This document shows, piece by piece, positions 15,389-24,835 of a DNA stretch of 33,617 nucleotides (position 1 is its first letter; each line of letters starts with the position of its first letter). A program made the translations under genes and the position numbers. The stretch comes from JAJXUB01 sp047974805 (GTDB lineage Bacteria; Actinomycetota; Actinomycetes; Actinomycetales; Dermatophilaceae): the NCBI GenBank assembly GCA_047974805.1, contig JBKECS010000014.1:1-33617 (forward strand), read 5' to 3'. Below the pieces are notes generated by a model, which did not search any database, was not told the origin of the DNA, and saw only the letters and a program-made list of their open reading frames with translations.

Positions 15389-16792
15389 GTGACCGAGGAG
15401 CCTCAGGACGCCGCGACCGAGCCAGGCCGCCCGACGCCCCGCCCCACCCCGGCCGCCGTCCCCACGCCTGCGGCCCTAGCCAACCGCCCACCCCTGCCGA
15501 CGGCGCCCCGGACGCCGCTGACCCCGCCCGCCGGGCCCTCCGAGTCAGCGCGGTTCGGACGCGTCGCCGAGGACGGCGCCGTCTTCGTCACCGAGGGGGG
15601 AACCGAACGCGCCGTCGGCAGCTATCCCGACGCGACGAACGACGAAGCCTTGCAGTACTTCGCCCGCAAGTACGACGAGCTGTTCGGGCAGGCCGACCTG
15701 CTGGAGCAACGCCTGGCCAACAGCACGGTCCCGGCCAAGGAAGCCGCCGAGGCACTGGCCAGTCTGACCGAGCACACTGCCGAACCTGCGGTCGTCGGCG
15801 ACCTGGCCGCGCTGCGACGCAAGGTCGACGCGATTCGCGACCTGCTCGAGCAACGGCGCGCCACCGAGGCCGCCGAACGTGCTGCCGCCAAGGAGGCGGC
15901 CACCGCCGAACGCGAAGCCATCGTGGCCGAGGCAGAAGGGATCGCCGCCACCGACGAAGCATCCATTCAGTGGCGGCCCGCCAGCGAGCGCATGCGCGCC
16001 CTCCTGGAAGAATGGAAGGCTCACCAACGCGGTTCGGCCCGGCTTGACAAGTCTGTGGAGAATGCCCTGTGGCAGCGCTTCTCCCACGCCCGAAACGCGT
16101 TCGACAAGGTCCGCCGTAGCCACTTCGGCCAGCTTGAAGAGTCACGATCCTCCGCCAAACAGACCAAGGAGGCTCTGGCCGCCGAGGCTGAATTTCTGTC
16201 GAGCAGCACCGATTGGAACGCTACGGCGCGGGCCTTCAAGCAGCTCATGGATCGTTGGCGGTCAGCCGGCCGAGCGGCCCGTGCCGACGACGACGCGCTG
16301 TGGGAACGATTCCGGACAGCCCAGGATGCCTTCTTCCAGGCCAAGGATGCGGTGGCGGCTGCTGAGGACGAGTCCTACCGCGCGAACCTTGTGGTCAAGG
16401 AGGGCCTGCTGACCGAGGCGAAGTCGTTGTTGCCGATCGCCGACTTGGCGGCGGCCAAGTCCTCTCTTCGTTCCATCCAGGAACGCTGGGAGGCCGCCGG
16501 GCGGGTGCCCCGTGCCGATCTAGACCGGATCGAGCGGGCCATGCGAGAGGTTGAACAAGCGGTCCGCGAGGCCGACGACAAGCGTTGGCAACGCACGAAT
16601 CCGGAGCTGGCGGCCCGCGCGTCCTCCATGGTCACCCAGCTAGAAGCCTCGTTGGAGTCGTTGCGGGCCGACCTGGCCAAGGCCGAAGGCGCCGGAAATG
16701 CCAAGAAGGCGGCGGAGTTGTCCGGGAAGATCGCCACCAAAGAGGCCTGGCTCTCCCAGGCGCAGGCGGGCCTGGAGGATGCCGGCTCCTAG
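15389..16792 (+). CDS. DUF349 coiled-coil protein
   Basis: The biochemical function of the family is not established. The 467-residue product has a Pro/Thr/Ala-rich head (1-50), a short beta-like segment (RFGRVAEDGAVFVTEGG) and long helices rich in Ala, Glu and Arg. At least three DUF349 repeats follow, centred on MRALLEEWKAHQRGS, FKQLMDRWRSAGRAAR and LRSIQERWEAAGRVPR, each with the conserved W-x6-R-type core. The C-terminus is predicted coiled coil. GTG at 15389 was chosen because AGAAGGG lies about 9 nt upstream and the cyclophilin gene ends 5 nt before. The longer open frame upstream to 14471 only shadows that gene. Confidence 0.88.
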   Translation: MTEEPQDAATEPGRPTPRPTPAAVPTPAALANRPPLPTAPRTPLTPPAGPSESARFGRVAEDGAVFVTEGGTERAVGSYPDATNDEALQYFARKYDELFGQADLLEQRLANSTVPAKEAAEALASLTEHTAEPAVVGDLAALRRKVDAIRDLLEQRRATEAAERAAAKEAATAEREAIVAEAEGIAATDEASIQWRPASERMRALLEEWKAHQRGSARLDKSVENALWQRFSHARNAFDKVRRSHFGQLEESRSSAKQTKEALAAEAEFLSSSTDWNATARAFKQLMDRWRSAGRAARADDDALWERFRTAQDAFFQAKDAVAAAEDESYRANLVVKEGLLTEAKSLLPIADLAAAKSSLRSIQERWEAAGRVPRADLDRIERAMREVEQAVREADDKRWQRTNPELAARASSMVTQLEASLESLRADLAKAEGAGNAKKAAELSGKIATKEAWLSQAQAGLEDAGS

Positions 16793-16824
16793 CCTTGGAC
16801 CGACCCGGCTCGTGGTGTCGATGA

Positions 16825-19137
16825 TCAGTCCGTGGACTTAGTCCTGCCGCCGGTGATCCGGTAGGCGTCGTACACCCCGTCGATCCGGCGGACGGCCCGG
16901 ATGACGTGGTCCAGATGCGTCGGGTCGGCCATCTCGAAGGAAAATTTGCTCACCGCGGTGCGGTTACGTGTGGTGGAGACGGTGGCGGAGAGGATGTTCA
17001 CCCCGTTCTCCGACAAGACCCTGGTGATGTCGGATAGCAGCGCGTTTCGGTCCAGAGCCTCCACCTGCAGTTGGACGAGGAACAGCGTCTTTGTCTCTCC
17101 AGATTCAGCCCATTGGACGGGCACGATCCGGTCTCGTTTCGCGAGGAGGTCCTGCGCGTTGGTGCAGTCCGTCCGATGCACCGAGACCCCGTTCCCGCGC
17201 GTGACGAAACCGAGGATGTCATCGCCCGGAACCGGGGTGCAGCACCGGGCCAACTTCACCCACACGTCGGACATGTCCTTGACGACAACGCCGGGATCGC
17301 CCGGCCGGCGACGCGGGCGAGCGACCTCCGGCAGCGTCGCTTCGGCTAGGTCCTCGCTCGCCCCCTCCTCACCGCCCATGGCCGCGAGAACTCGCGAGAC
17401 GACGTGTTGAGCCGAGACGTGCCCCTCCCCGACCGCCGCATACAAGGCGTCGATGTCGGCATACCGCAATTCCGAGACCACGCTGGTCATCGACTCGGTG
17501 GACATGAGACGTTGCAGCGGCAGGCTCTGCTTGCGCATGGCTCGGGCGATGGAGTCCTTGCCGCGCTCGATCGCCTCCTCACGGCGCTCTTTGGAGAACC
17601 ACTGGCGGATCTTGTTGCGCGCCCGAGCAGAGGCGACGAACCCCAGCCAATCCCGAGACGGCCCCGCCCCGTCGGCCTTGGACGTCAGCACCTCGACGAT
17701 ATCCCCGTTGTCGAGGCGGCTGTCCAGCGGCACCAGTCTCCCGTTCACCTTCGCCCCGATGGTGTGATGCCCCACCTCGGTGTGCACCGCGTAGGCAAAA
17801 TCCACCGGTGTGGACCCGGCGGGTAGGTCGATGACCTTGCCCTTGGGGGTATTGACGTAGACGGCCTTCTCGTTGATCTCAAACCGCAACGCCTCGAGAA
17901 ACTCCTCCGGATCGGACGTTTCCCGCTGCCAGTCCATGATCTGGCGTACCCAGGACATGTCGTCCGGTGTGTCGCTCCCCCGCGTGGGGACCCGATCACC
18001 GTTCTTGGTCGCCTTGTCCTCTTTATACTTCCAGTGCGCCGCCACGCCGTACTCTGCGCGGCGGTGCATGGCGTGGGTGCGGATCTGGATTTCCACGACC
18101 TTCCCGCCGGGGCCGAGGACGGTGGTGTGCAGGCTCTGATATGTGTTGAACTTCGGCTTGGCGATGTAGTCCTTGAACCTGCCGGGCACCGGCACCCAGC
18201 GCGCGTGCAACGCCCCGAGGGCCGCGTAGCAGTCCCGGACGGTGTCGACCAGGACACGCACCGCCATGAGGTCATAGATCTCGTCGAACTCGCGTTTGCC
18301 GACGATCATCTTTTGATACACCGAGTAGTAGTGCTTCGGCCGGCCGGTGACCACGGCCTTGATCCTGGCGGCAGACAAGTCGCTGGTCACTTGCTCGCGG
18401 ACCTTCGCCAGTGCCTCGTCACGAGCCGGAGCACGTTCGGCCACGAGGCGAACGATCTCGTCGTACACCTTGGGGTAGAGCGTTTGGAAGGACAAGTCCT
18501 CCAGTTCCCACTTGATGGTGTTCATGCCCAGACGGTGGGCCAGCGGCGCATAGATCTCCAGGGTTTCCACCGCCTTGCGGTGGGCGGACTCCCGGGAGAC
18601 GTAGCGCCAGGTCCGAGCGTTGTGCAATCGATCGGCAAGTTTGATCAACAGAACGCGGATGTCCCCGGCCATGGCGACGATCATCTTCCGGACCGTCTCT
18701 GCCGCCGCCGCTTCGCCGTAGGTGACGCGGTCGAGCTTGGTCACCCCGTCGACGAGCTTGGCGACCTCGACGCCGAACTCGGCCCGCAGCGTGTCCAGGC
18801 TGTAGTCGGTGTCCTCCACGGTGTCGTGCAACAGCGCCGCAGCCAGCGTCGTCGGCGGCAAACCGAGCTCGGCGAGGATGGTGGCCACGGCAAGGGGGTG
18901 GGTGATGTAGGGGTCACCGCTCTTGCGCATCTGGCCGTCGTGGGCATGTTCCGCGACCTCGTATGCCCGAGCCACCAGACTCAGGTCGGCCTTGGGGTGG
19001 GTCGCTCGAATGATGGCGAACAGCGGGTCGAGGGCGGGATCGACCTGACCCCCGCGGCCCCCGCCAACCCAGGCAAGTCGGGCACGAGCGAGCGCGCGCC
19101 CGGAGACGCTGCCGCTGCCCGTGGTTGCCTCACCCAT
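16825..19137 (-). CDS. relA: Bifunctional (p)ppGpp synthetase/hydrolase
   Basis: This is the stringent-response enzyme that makes and degrades (p)ppGpp. The 770-residue protein has an HD hydrolase domain (about 55-210, with HD at 104-105 inside LLHDTVEDT). The synthetase domain (about 255-375) contains TGRPKHYYSVYQKM and KPKFNTYQSLHTTV. A TGS domain (about 424-485), a zinc-finger-like region with CC at VKLARCCTPVPG, and a C-terminal ACT domain (about 690-765) follow. RFKD at 320-323 is the RxKD motif of bifunctional enzymes; monofunctional RelA has ExDD. Both activities are therefore expected. ATG at 19137 lies 44 nt after apt, and the gene ends the operon, convergent with the DUF349 gene. 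Confidence 0.97.
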   Translation of the reverse strand: MGEATTGSGSVSGRALARARLAWVGGGRGGQVDPALDPLFAIIRATHPKADLSLVARAYEVAEHAHDGQMRKSGDPYITHPLAVATILAELGLPPTTLAAALLHDTVEDTDYSLDTLRAEFGVEVAKLVDGVTKLDRVTYGEAAAAETVRKMIVAMAGDIRVLLIKLADRLHNARTWRYVSRESAHRKAVETLEIYAPLAHRLGMNTIKWELEDLSFQTLYPKVYDEIVRLVAERAPARDEALAKVREQVTSDLSAARIKAVVTGRPKHYYSVYQKMIVGKREFDEIYDLMAVRVLVDTVRDCYAALGALHARWVPVPGRFKDYIAKPKFNTYQSLHTTVLGPGGKVVEIQIRTHAMHRRAEYGVAAHWKYKEDKATKNGDRVPTRGSDTPDDMSWVRQIMDWQRETSDPEEFLEALRFEINEKAVYVNTPKGKVIDLPAGSTPVDFAYAVHTEVGHHTIGAKVNGRLVPLDSRLDNGDIVEVLTSKADGAGPSRDWLGFVASARARNKIRQWFSKERREEAIERGKDSIARAMRKQSLPLQRLMSTESMTSVVSELRYADIDALYAAVGEGHVSAQHVVSRVLAAMGGEEGASEDLAEATLPEVARPRRRPGDPGVVVKDMSDVWVKLARCCTPVPGDDILGFVTRGNGVSVHRTDCTNAQDLLAKRDRIVPVQWAESGETKTLFLVQLQVEALDRNALLSDITRVLSENGVNILSATVSTTRNRTAVSKFSFEMADPTHLDHVIRAVRRIDGVYDAYRITGGRTKSTD

Positions 19138-19181
19138 GACGAAAGTCTAGTGTCGCCGCAGTTCAGCACGTGACCAACGAC

Positions 19182-19736
19182 TCACCGGCGCAACAATGCC
19201 TCGACCTGACGCCCCACGAGTCGGTTCCGGCCGCCGAGTGCGGCAAGCTCGATGACGACGGCGACCGCGCTCACGGTGCCACCCGCCTGCTCCACCAAGG
19301 CACAGGCCGCCTCCGCAGTCCCGCCTGTGGCCAGGACATCATCGACGACGAGCACCCTCTCCCCTGCGGCGAACGCGTCCGCATGCACCTCGATCTCCGC
19401 TGACCCGTACTCCAGGTCGTAGGACAGGCTGGCGGTAGCCCCCGGCAGCCGACCTGCCTTGCGGACCGGCACAAACCCGACCCGGAGGCACTGGGCCACG
19501 GCGGCACCGATGATGAAGCCGCGCGCCTCCACACCGGCGACCACGTCAACGCCGCGATGCCGCTCCGCCATCGCCTCGGTAACCGTGGCGAACGCGCCCC
19601 CGTCGGCCAGCAGCGGGGTGATGTCCTTGAATACGATGCCCGGCGAGGGGAAGTCCGGAATGTCCCGTAGCCGGCGATCGATCAGGGCCGCCACGTCAGG
19701 CATACGGTCGCGATCCGGCCGGTGGGGCTCGATCAC
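19182..19736 (-). CDS. apt: Adenine phosphoribosyltransferase
   Basis: Apt salvages adenine to AMP with PRPP. The 184-residue product has the family start DIPDFPSPGIVFKDITPLL, GVEARGFIIGAAVA and the PRPP-binding loop VLVVDDVLATGGT. The GTG start at 19736 overlaps the secF stop as GTGA. An in-frame ATG at 19703 would shorten the protein by 11 residues and cannot be excluded. The order secD-secF-apt-relA is, from memory, conserved across actinobacteria. Purine salvage next to the (p)ppGpp enzyme may be meaningful, but that is only suggestive. Confidence 0.96.
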   Translation of the reverse strand: MIEPHRPDRDRMPDVAALIDRRLRDIPDFPSPGIVFKDITPLLADGGAFATVTEAMAERHRGVDVVAGVEARGFIIGAAVAQCLRVGFVPVRKAGRLPGATASLSYDLEYGSAEIEVHADAFAAGERVLVVDDVLATGGTAEAACALVEQAGGTVSAVAVVIELAALGGRNRLVGRQVEALLRR

Positions 19737-20926
19737 CGCTTGGACTTCGGGGTCCGCCGGGGCTGGTTGCGCGGTCCGGCCTGTTGGGCGTACTTGTGCA
19801 CCGCGCGGCCGGTTGCCGTGGACTGGCTGCCCGCGGAGTCATCGGCGGTGACATCCGGCCCGCCGACCGGGGCGGCCACTGCGGCTGTCGCATTCGACTC
19901 CGGGTCGGCCTGAGCGAGGCTCTGGGTTTCCTTGGCCGCTCGGGCCTGCGCCCGTTCGGCTCGCCTGGCCAGTTCGAGCACGGCCGGCTCGCTACCTCGC
20001 ATGGTGACGAGGATCGGTGTGGCCACAAAGATCGACGAGTACGCCCCCACGGAGATGCCGATGAACAGAGCCAACGCAAGGTCCAGCAGTGTCCCGGGGC
20101 CGAGAATGGTGAAGCCGACGAACAAGATGGCCCCGATGGGCAGCAAGGCCACCACGGTCGTGTTGATCGAGCGAACTAGGGTCTGGTTGACCGCGAGGTT
20201 GGCCGCCTGTTGATAGGAAGATCGGCCGTTGGCGAATGCGGCTTGGGTGTTCTCCCGAACCTTGTCGAAGACGACGACGGTGTCGTACAGGCTGTAGCCG
20301 AGGATGGTCAAGAAGCCGATCATCGAGGCGGGCGTTACCTCCAGGCCAGTCAACGCATATACACCCACCGTGATGACCAGGTCGTGGGCGAGCGCGATGA
20401 GACCGGCGACCGCCATCTTCCACGTCCGGAAATACAGCGCCATCGCCAGGGCGACCAAGATGAGGAAGGTGACCAGGGCCTGGAGGGCCTTCTGACTCAC
20501 TGACGCCCCCCAGGACGGTCCCACGAAGGACGCCGACACCTGCGCCGGCGCGGCCCCGAAGGCACTGGCCAACGACTGGCGCACGTCCTCGTTCTGCGCT
20601 GCGGTCAGTTCCTCGGTCTGAACACGGACCGAGCCGTCAGCGCCCGAGCCCAGCTGGGTGACGTTGGCGGAATGGCCTGGCGCCGCGGACGAGAGCGCGT
20701 CTTTGGCTACGCGTTCGTAGTCCGAGGGCACGGCGATCTGCGCCACCCGGAACTCTGAACCGCCCCGAAACTCCAAGCCGAGATTGAGATGCCGGACACC
20801 GAGGCCCAACGCGGCGAGGATGATCAGGACCGCGGAGATGAGGTACCACTGCCGACGTCGGCCGATGAAGTCGATCGACCGTTTCCCGGTGTAGAGGTCG
20901 TTGCCGAACTGGGCGAAGTTAATCAC
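19733..20926 (-). CDS. secF: Protein translocase subunit SecF
   Basis: SecF works with SecD to drive late steps of Sec export using the proton-motive force. The 397-residue membrane protein has a first helix at about 27-45, a periplasmic-type P4 region including FRGGSEFRV, and five further helices. The conserved segments LALAHDLVITVGVYALTGLE (about 186-205) and ILGYSLYDTVVVFDKVREN are present. The C-terminal tail of about 80 residues is long, charged and rich in Ala, Gln and Pro, ending basic. The start is GTG at 20926, overlapping the secD stop (GTGA). Confidence 0.97.
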   Translation of the reverse strand: MINFAQFGNDLYTGKRSIDFIGRRRQWYLISAVLIILAALGLGVRHLNLGLEFRGGSEFRVAQIAVPSDYERVAKDALSSAAPGHSANVTQLGSGADGSVRVQTEELTAAQNEDVRQSLASAFGAAPAQVSASFVGPSWGASVSQKALQALVTFLILVALAMALYFRTWKMAVAGLIALAHDLVITVGVYALTGLEVTPASMIGFLTILGYSLYDTVVVFDKVRENTQAAFANGRSSYQQAANLAVNQTLVRSINTTVVALLPIGAILFVGFTILGPGTLLDLALALFIGISVGAYSSIFVATPILVTMRGSEPAVLELARRAERAQARAAKETQSLAQADPESNATAAVAAPVGGPDVTADDSAGSQSTATGRAVHKYAQQAGPRNQPRRTPKSKR

Positions 20927-22719
20927 AGCACTGCACCTTCCTCACCAACAGTGGTATGTCGTGACTGGGCGACTGAGACTCGCCCGCGTCCGGCATACCG
21001 GACCGTTTTGGCCCCGAGCCGCTTGGGGTCCAGCCCGGAGAGCGGATGTCCACCGGCGAAGAACTTCGTGCCCGACAGCAGCGCCACGGTGGGGTGGGTG
21101 AACAGGGCCACGACCACGAGGTCGATGATCGTGGTCAGGCCAAGGGTGAAGGCGAACCCGCGCACGTTGGCCGAGGCCAGGCTGTACAGCACTGCGGCGG
21201 CGAGGAAGTTCACCGCGTCCGCGGCGATGATGGTGCGTCGGGCCCGGGCCCACCCTGTCTCGACGGCGCTGCGCAAGGCACGACCTTCGCGAACCTCGTC
21301 GCGTATGCGTTCGAAATAGACGATGAAGCTGTCCGCGGTGATACCGATGGCCACGATGAGGCCGGTCACGCCGGCCATGTCCAGCCGGTAGTTGTAGCCC
21401 CAGCCGAGCAGGGCCACCGCAAGGTACGTCAGGGTGGCCGCGATGAGTAGGGACGCGACGGTGACCAGGCCCAACGCCCGATACTGCAGCAGGGAGTATC
21501 CAACGACGAGGAGTAATCCGATGACGCCGGCGAGCAGGCCCAGGCGCAGTTGCTCGGTGCCCAAGGTGGGGCTGATCCGAGTCTGGGTGTTGAGTTCGAA
21601 GCTGATCGGCAAGGCACCGAACTTGAGCTCTTGAGCCAGCGAGCGGGCCTCTTCGATAGTGAAATTTCCGGTGATCTGAGCGTTCCCGTCCGGGATGGCA
21701 GAGCGGAAGGACGGGGCGACGATCACCCGCTTGTCGAGCACGGCCGCCATCCGGTTGCGTGGGTCGGGAAGGGTCACCATGGTCTCGGAGGCTTTGGCGT
21801 ATGCCGACTTGCCGTCGCCGCCGAAGGAGAGGTTGATGACGACCTCGTTGGATGTCGTGCCGTTCTGGTTGACCTTGTAGCCGGCGGATGCGTCGGTGAT
21901 GGACTCACCGCCAACGATCACCGGTCCGAGGATGTATTTCTCCGCGCGGTCCGAGGAACAGGTGACCATGGGTTTGGCCGGGTCGTCGACGATTTCGTTC
22001 AAGACCCGGTCGTTCGAGCAGTTCAGGTCGTTGAAGTCCGCCAAGATCGCCGCGGTGATCCAGTCCTCGCTGTTGGGGTCCGGGGTTGCGCCGGAGCCTC
22101 CCGATGTCGCGGTCGGGCTGGGGGTGGGTTGGCTGGTTCCTGATGGTGAAGCGGTCGTCGCCCCGGTCGTGCCACTCGGGGAGGGGGTGACCTGTTTCAG
22201 CGCGGGGGGAACAACGCCCTTGGCGCTGGTCGGGGAGGACGTGGCAGTGGAGGCGGGGGTCGCGGTGCCGGTCGGTGCTGGCGTGCTGGTCCCGGTCGGG
22301 GTGGGCGTGGCGGTCGCCGGGATGCCGGCTCCGGCCATGAGCACACCGCGGAACTCCATCCTGGATGACTTCTGGATCGCGTCGAGGGTCGCCTGATCCG
22401 GCACCCCGGGCATCGACACGACGACGTTGTTTCCGCCTTCGGTGGTCACCTCGGCCCCGGACACACCGTTGGCGTCGACACGCTGGACGATGATGTCCCG
22501 GGCTTGAGCCACCTGCTCGGTGGTCACCGTCTGACCACCGGCAAGCTGCGGGGACAAAATCATCTGGGTGCCACCCTTGAGGTCCAGTCCCAGCAGGGGT
22601 GTCGTTTGCGCGGATCCCCAGGTCAGACCCGCGGCCAGTCCTCCGGCCAGGACGACAATGATCAGCAGCAGGGCAAGCAGGGACCGGCGTTCGCCTCTGG
22701 ACGGGCTCGATGTCGCCAC
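20923..22719 (-). CDS. secD: Protein translocase subunit SecD
   Basis: SecD partners SecF in post-SecA translocation. From GTG at 22719 it has 598 residues. One helix lies at about 14-34, followed by GLDLKGGTQMIL, which is typical of SecD. The large extracytoplasmic P1 domain follows, then five helices with the conserved GVTGLIVAIGITADSFIVYFERIRDE (core GITADSFIVYFERIRDE). A Thr/Pro/Ser-rich stretch at about 132-216 interrupts P1. AAAGG lies about 10 nt before the GTG, and the start is only 1 nt after the yajC stop. The longer open frame upstream shadows yajC and has no family character. Confidence 0.95.
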   Translation of the reverse strand: MATSSPSRGERRSLLALLLIIVVLAGGLAAGLTWGSAQTTPLLGLDLKGGTQMILSPQLAGGQTVTTEQVAQARDIIVQRVDANGVSGAEVTTEGGNNVVVSMPGVPDQATLDAIQKSSRMEFRGVLMAGAGIPATATPTPTGTSTPAPTGTATPASTATSSPTSAKGVVPPALKQVTPSPSGTTGATTASPSGTSQPTPSPTATSGGSGATPDPNSEDWITAAILADFNDLNCSNDRVLNEIVDDPAKPMVTCSSDRAEKYILGPVIVGGESITDASAGYKVNQNGTTSNEVVINLSFGGDGKSAYAKASETMVTLPDPRNRMAAVLDKRVIVAPSFRSAIPDGNAQITGNFTIEEARSLAQELKFGALPISFELNTQTRISPTLGTEQLRLGLLAGVIGLLLVVGYSLLQYRALGLVTVASLLIAATLTYLAVALLGWGYNYRLDMAGVTGLIVAIGITADSFIVYFERIRDEVREGRALRSAVETGWARARRTIIAADAVNFLAAAVLYSLASANVRGFAFTLGLTTIIDLVVVALFTHPTVALLSGTKFFAGGHPLSGLDPKRLGAKTVRYAGRGRVSVAQSRHTTVGEEGAVL

Positions 22720-22720
22720 G

Positions 22721-22981
22721 TCATGACACCTTTGCGCCGATGGCCCGGCGATCGAAGCGCAGCACCACACCGGGCGCGACCTCGAGGTAAACGACACCGT
22801 CTTCGAGTGAAGCGACGGTGCCGTGCAGCCCGCTCGTCGTCATCACCTGCTCACCGACCGCGAGGGATGTCTGAAGTTCCTCGACAGCCCGCTGTCGCTT
22901 GCGCTGGCTGAACATCATGAACACCAGCAGCAGCAGCGGAAGGGCAAGAAGCAGCAGGCCAAGGCTGTTGCCATCGTTCAT
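22721..22981 (-). CDS. yajC: Preprotein translocase subunit YajC
   Basis: YajC is a small single-helix membrane partner of SecDF. From ATG at 22981 it has 86 residues. A hydrophobic helix (LLLLALPLLLLVFMMF, about 8-23) is followed by the family signature QRKRQRAVEELQTSLAVGE and VMTTSGLHGTVASLEDG. GAGGG lies about 8 nt upstream of this ATG; the frame remains open to 23137 without family character. It follows ruvB by 127 nt, the longest gap in the yebC-relA run, so a separate promoter for yajC-secDF is possible. Confidence 0.95.
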   Translation of the reverse strand: MNDGNSLGLLLLALPLLLLVFMMFSQRKRQRAVEELQTSLAVGEQVMTTSGLHGTVASLEDGVVYLEVAPGVVLRFDRRAIGAKVS

Positions 22982-23108
22982 GGATGAAACCCTCATAGGT
23001 GTGACGTCGAAAGGGCCCGGGCGCGCCGGGCCACCGAAGCAGTCTAGGCGACGCGCCGGCCCAACTTCACGCCCAGAACGGCTGTGTGTCCGCGCGGGAT
23101 GGTCAGAC

Positions 23109-24230
23109 TCATCCGCCGAACCGGGTGCCACCGTCATCCAGCGGCAGCGCCGGCTGCCCTGCGACCGGCGTCGGCGGGGTCAGCCCCAGGTGTTCCCACG
23201 CCCGCGCCGAGGCCGCCCGGCCCCGAGGTGTCCGCACGAGGAACCCCTCCCGGACGAGGTAGGGTTCGGCTACGGATTCGATGGTGTCAGCCTCTTCACC
23301 GACGGCAACCGCCACGGTGGCCACCCCTACCGGTCCCCCACCGAAACGACGACAGACGGCCTCGATGACGGCGCGGTCCAGCCGGTCCAGGCCGGCCTCA
23401 TCGACGTCGAACAGGGCCAGAGCTTCTCGGGCAGCGGTGTGGTCGACGACTCCTTCCCCATGCACCTGAGCCCAGTCCCGGACCCGTCGCAGTAGTCGGT
23501 TCGCGATGCGGGGCGTTCCTCGGGAGCGTCCCGCGATTTCGCGGACCCCGTCCTCGTGCGCCGGGATACCGAGCAACCCGGCCGAGCGCAGCACGATCGT
23601 GGCCAAGTCCTCGGCGGCATAGAAGTCCAGATGTCCGGTGAAACCGAACCGATCACGCAGCGGCGCAGGCAGCAGCCCAGCCCGCGTGGTCGCCCCGACC
23701 ACGGTGAAGGGGGGCAGCTCCAGTGGAATGGCGGTAGCCCCCGGCCCCTTGCCAACGACGACATCGACCCGGAAGTCCTCCATGGCGAGGTAGAGCATTT
23801 CTTCGGCGCCCCGGGACATCCGGTGGATCTCGTCGAGGAAGAGGACCTCTCCCTCGTCCAGGCTCGACAGGATCGCCGCCAGATCCCCGGAGTGCTGGAT
23901 GGCTGGGCCGCTGGTGACCCGGATCGGGCGGCCTACCTCGGCGGCCACGATCATCGCCAACGTGGTCTTGCCTAGACCCGGCGGTCCGGACAGCAGAATG
24001 TGGTCTGGCGGGCTCCCCCGTCGACGAGCCGCCTCAAGCACGAGCCCGAGCTGGTCACGCACCTTGATCTGCCCGACGTACTCGGCCAAGCGTTTCGGTC
24101 GCAGCGCGGCCTCCACGCTGGCCTCCTCCTGGGTCTCCGCCGGATCGACGATTCGCGCGGTGGCATCCCATGACTCGTCCGGCTCACGCATGTCCGCGGC
24201 CCATCCATCGCGATCGGGCTTGGTGTTCAC
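23109..24230 (-). CDS. ruvB: Holliday junction branch-migration helicase RuvB
   Basis: RuvB is the AAA+ motor that, with RuvA, moves Holliday junctions. The 373-residue protein has the family core LRPKRLAEYVGQ, Walker A GPPGLGKTT at 82-90, Walker B LFLDEIHR, and sensor and arginine-finger regions (VVGATTRAGLLPAPLRDRFG). A C-terminal winged helix has YLVREGFLVRTPRGR. The N-terminal 40 residues and the C-terminal tail are longer than in E. coli. GTG at 24230 overlaps the ruvA stop as GTGA; an in-frame ATG 13 codons later is an alternative. Confidence 0.97.
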   Translation of the reverse strand: MNTKPDRDGWAADMREPDESWDATARIVDPAETQEEASVEAALRPKRLAEYVGQIKVRDQLGLVLEAARRRGSPPDHILLSGPPGLGKTTLAMIVAAEVGRPIRVTSGPAIQHSGDLAAILSSLDEGEVLFLDEIHRMSRGAEEMLYLAMEDFRVDVVVGKGPGATAIPLELPPFTVVGATTRAGLLPAPLRDRFGFTGHLDFYAAEDLATIVLRSAGLLGIPAHEDGVREIAGRSRGTPRIANRLLRRVRDWAQVHGEGVVDHTAAREALALFDVDEAGLDRLDRAVIEAVCRRFGGGPVGVATVAVAVGEEADTIESVAEPYLVREGFLVRTPRGRAASARAWEHLGLTPPTPVAGQPALPLDDGGTRFGG

Positions 24231-24835
24231 CGGCCAAGCACCCGCAATGCGTTCCTGAGGATCGTCGAGATCTCCACCCGCTCACCAGGTGCCGGCGCGA
24301 CGGCATCCACCGCATCAGCCGCCTGTTTGGCACTCCAGCCGAGCCCAACAAGAGCCTCGGTCACCTGCTCCCGCCATGGATGACCAGACGAAGCCCCCGG
24401 TGCCGGGGTGGACCCGGAATTAGCGCCGCCGAGTGGCATTCCCACCTTGTCCCGCAGCTCCAGAACGAGACGTTCGGCCGACTTCTTTCCCACCCCGGGG
24501 ATCTTCACCAAGGCGGCCAGGTCGCCCCCGGTGACGGCCTGGCGCACCTCGTCGGGGCTCAGCACAGCCAGCATCGCCAGGGCCAGTCTCGGCCCGATCC
24601 CTGAGATGGTCTGCACGGTTTCGAACATGTCGCGCTCGTCGGCCTCGGCGAAGCCGAAGAGAGTCAGCGCATCCTGACGCACCACCATCGTTGTGGCCAG
24701 CTGGATCGAGGTACCGGTGCGACACGTGGTGGCGGCCGCCGGTGTGGTGTGGACAAGCAGGCCGACGCCACCGACCTCGATGATGACCCGGTCCAGTCCG
24801 GCGTGGAGCACCTCGCCGCGCACGGAGGCGATCAT
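24227..24835 (-). CDS. ruvA: Holliday junction DNA-binding protein RuvA
   Basis: RuvA binds the four-way junction and loads RuvB. From ATG at 24835 it has 202 residues, the usual length. It starts MIASVRGEVL, has an OB-fold domain, two helix-hairpin-helix motifs (ISGIGPRLALAML and IPGVGKKSAERLVLELRDK), a Gly/Ser/Pro linker and a C-terminal RuvB-binding domain (VTEALVGLGWSAKQAADAV). The ATG overlaps the ruvC stop as ATGA. The frame extends upstream to 24913, but only as a ruvC shadow. Confidence 0.97.
   Translation of the reverse strand: MIASVRGEVLHAGLDRVIIEVGGVGLLVHTTPAAATTCRTGTSIQLATTMVVRQDALTLFGFAEADERDMFETVQTISGIGPRLALAMLAVLSPDEVRQAVTGGDLAALVKIPGVGKKSAERLVLELRDKVGMPLGGANSGSTPAPGASSGHPWREQVTEALVGLGWSAKQAADAVDAVAPAPGERVEISTILRNALRVLGR

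Noticed and set aside
21972..22350. Possible tandem-repeat or CRISPR-like array
   Set aside because: The repetition comes from Thr/Pro/Ser codons in the SecD insert; there are no regular repeats with spacers. No CRISPR array was seen anywhere.
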